Origin: Chloroflexota bacterium
Lineage (GTDB): Bacteria; Chloroflexota; UBA4733
Assembly (NCBI GenBank): GCA_025449435.1
Contig: JANWJO010000140.1
Location: 1-8,265 of the forward strand
DNA: 8,265 nucleotides
Direction of reading: 5' to 3'
Shown here piece by piece: positions 7,382-8,265 of the stretch (within the stretch, counting starts at the first letter, position 1; each line of letters begins with the position of its first letter). The position numbers and the translations under genes are program-made. Under the pieces are notes generated by a model, which had not been told where the DNA came from, made no database searches, and saw only the letters and a program-made list of their open reading frames with translations.

Positions 7382-8110
7382 ATGATGCGGGTGTTGGTGG
7401 CGGTGACGCTCATCCTGTCAATGCTGGACCTGGGCTTATTTGCCAGCCGCATCGCAGGTGCAGCCCCGGTGTCCCAATTGGTCTTTCGTGCCCATCCAAC
7501 CGTGGTTGTGACAACAGGGAGTACCGTCCCAGGGTCGGCAAGGCCAACCGCCGCGGCTGTTCTCACTCCAAGCGTGGTTGCCGTTGTTGTAACGGCTCAT
7601 CCAGCGATCGAGGCACTGGAGCCACAAGCGAAGCCTCGCGCCGCTCCAGCCCTTGCAGCCGTTCCGGCACTTGCAGCTGTTCCTGCTATGCTGGCCGCCA
7701 CGGCAACGCCGCCGCCGACACAGCCACCCACCAGAACAGCCACACACACGCCCGAGCCGGCAACGAAAGCTCCAACCGCAACGGCTGTGCCGGTTGCGAC
7801 GTCCACCGCCCTACCCCAAAAAGCGACTGCCACACCCGATCCCATGACGGTGGAGCGTGGCCAAGCAGTCTTTACGTTGAAAGGGTGCGGTTACTGCCAC
7901 ACGGTGCAGGGACAATCCTATGACCTCCAGGGGCCCAACCTCACCCATATCGCCAGCCAGCCGGTGGGTCCACTGCCGAATTCGCCGGCCTACCTCCGCC
8001 GTTTTCTCAGCAATCCACAAGGTGTGGTGCCCGGGGGCTTGATGCCAAACCAAAACCTCACAGCAGGCCAACTCAACGACCTGCTCTCCTACTTGTCCAC
8101 GCTGCGTTAG
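7382..8110 (+). CDS. Membrane-tethered monohaem cytochrome c (class I-like)
   Basis: Residues are numbered from the outermost possible start (TTG 7361). An N-terminal membrane segment (about 10-33) is followed by a long Ala/Pro/Thr/Val-rich linker (about 45-160), including three near-copies of a six-residue PALAAV unit (96-113). The C-terminal domain of about 88 residues is a class I-like cytochrome c. It has ERGQAVFTLKGCGYCHTVQG with haem attachment Cys176-x-x-Cys179-His180, the GPNLTHI segment, a probable axial Met228 in GGLMPNQNLT, and a closing helix (LNDLLSYLSTLR). It would act outside the membrane as an electron carrier, the linker giving it reach; its partners are not in the window. 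I chose ATG 7382 because AAGGGGA lies 11 bases upstream; GTG 7379 (8 bases) and TTG 7361 are alternatives. It ends in TAG. The domain also resembles cytochromes fused to oxidase subunit II, but no CuA region is present. Confidence 0.88.
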   Translation: MMRVLVAVTLILSMLDLGLFASRIAGAAPVSQLVFRAHPTVVVTTGSTVPGSARPTAAAVLTPSVVAVVVTAHPAIEALEPQAKPRAAPALAAVPALAAVPAMLAATATPPPTQPPTRTATHTPEPATKAPTATAVPVATSTALPQKATATPDPMTVERGQAVFTLKGCGYCHTVQGQSYDLQGPNLTHIASQPVGPLPNSPAYLRRFLSNPQGVVPGGLMPNQNLTAGQLNDLLSYLSTLR

Positions 8111-8152
8111 CAGCCGTTTATCGCGTTGCCCGTCGTATTTGGGCGCCCCGTG

Positions 8153-8158
8153 TATACT
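8153..8158 (+). promoter_or_regulatory. Predicted -10 of the promoter reading into the FMN riboswitch
   Basis: TATACT lies about 30 nt ahead of the riboswitch core and 42 nt after the cytochrome stop. The best -35-like hexamer, TTGCCC (8126-8131), is 21 bp away, which is too far for an ideal promoter. The position suits an independent start for the riboswitch-controlled unit. Confidence 0.45.
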
Positions 8159-8184
8159 GGTTTCCACAATTGAAGAGGTACTAG

Positions 8185-8265
8185 CCTTCAGGGCAGGGTG
8201 AGGCGCGTCGCGTGCCAATTCCCGATCGGCGGTATAGCCCGCGAGCTCGAGCGCAAGCAGAGAGC
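8185..8265 (+). ncRNA. FMN riboswitch (RFN element), 5' part, cut by the window edge
   Basis: The sequence follows the conserved order of RFN elements. TTCAGGGCAGGGTG (8187-8200) is followed by a variable hairpin GGCGCG-TCG-CGTGCC (8202-8216, perfect apart from one G-U pair). Then come AATTCCCGA (8217-8225) and CGGCGGTATAGCCCGCGAGC (8226-8245), which contains the GGC/GCC stem. These are the recognisable first half of the flavin-mononucleotide aptamer. The second half (the region that normally holds GCCGACAGT and GGATGGAAGA) lies beyond the window. Such elements switch off riboflavin synthesis or uptake genes (ribD, ribE, ribU type) when FMN is abundant, so the next gene on the plus strand should be one of these. 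Confidence 0.9.

Noticed and set aside
7811..8218. Minus-strand open frame of 135 codons covering the cytochrome end and the riboswitch start
   Set aside because: It is antisense to the haem domain and to the FMN aptamer, so it is not credible as a gene.
1..8265. CRISPR array, insertion sequence, phage or defence cluster
   Set aside because: I saw no regular repeats, transposase or integrase motifs, or target-site duplications. The tRNA has no integrase or obvious attachment-site duplicate nearby.

Overview
The window is GC-rich bacterial DNA with six protein-gene segments (one gene in two pieces), one tRNA and one riboswitch. The likely source is a Chloroflexota-type bacterium (Thermomicrobia-like). 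This rests only on the general character of the proteins: a TgpA-type transglutaminase, a membrane-anchored SOD-like secreted protein and a tethered monohaem cytochrome c. No taxonomic marker is decisive, so the assignment is an inference.

Layout. Positions 1-3536 (minus strand) hold carA and then carB, the two subunits of carbamoyl-phosphate synthase. A promoter in front of carA (3622-3651) is flanked by a perfect 10-bp inverted repeat. carA and carB are 33 nt apart and carB has a strong ribosome binding site, so they form one operon. carB runs off the left edge. It is collinear with E. coli CarB as far as I can recall that sequence, but carries one in-frame amber codon (825-827) in the oligomerisation domain. 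Both sides of the stop are otherwise open and conserved. Positions 3773-6190 (minus) encode a multi-spanning membrane protein with an intact transglutaminase triad, with a promoter candidate near 6370. Positions 6456-6527 (plus) are tRNA-Cys(GCA). Positions 6548-7177 (minus) encode a secreted, C-terminally anchored protein with a Cu/Zn-SOD-like domain. It is divergent from a gene at 7382-8110 (plus) for a membrane-tethered monohaem cytochrome c with a Pro/Ala/Thr-rich linker. At the right edge a promoter leads into the 5' half of an FMN riboswitch (8185-8265), so a riboflavin biosynthesis or uptake gene should begin just outside.

How the genes work together. carA and carB cooperate directly: CarA releases ammonia from glutamine and CarB makes carbamoyl phosphate for pyrimidines and arginine. 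The other genes look like separate transcription units: envelope enzyme, tRNA, extracytoplasmic redox or metal-type proteins, and a flavin-controlled unit. I see no mobile element, CRISPR array or defence cluster. The most unusual feature is the amber codon in carB. All four complete protein genes here also end in TAG.
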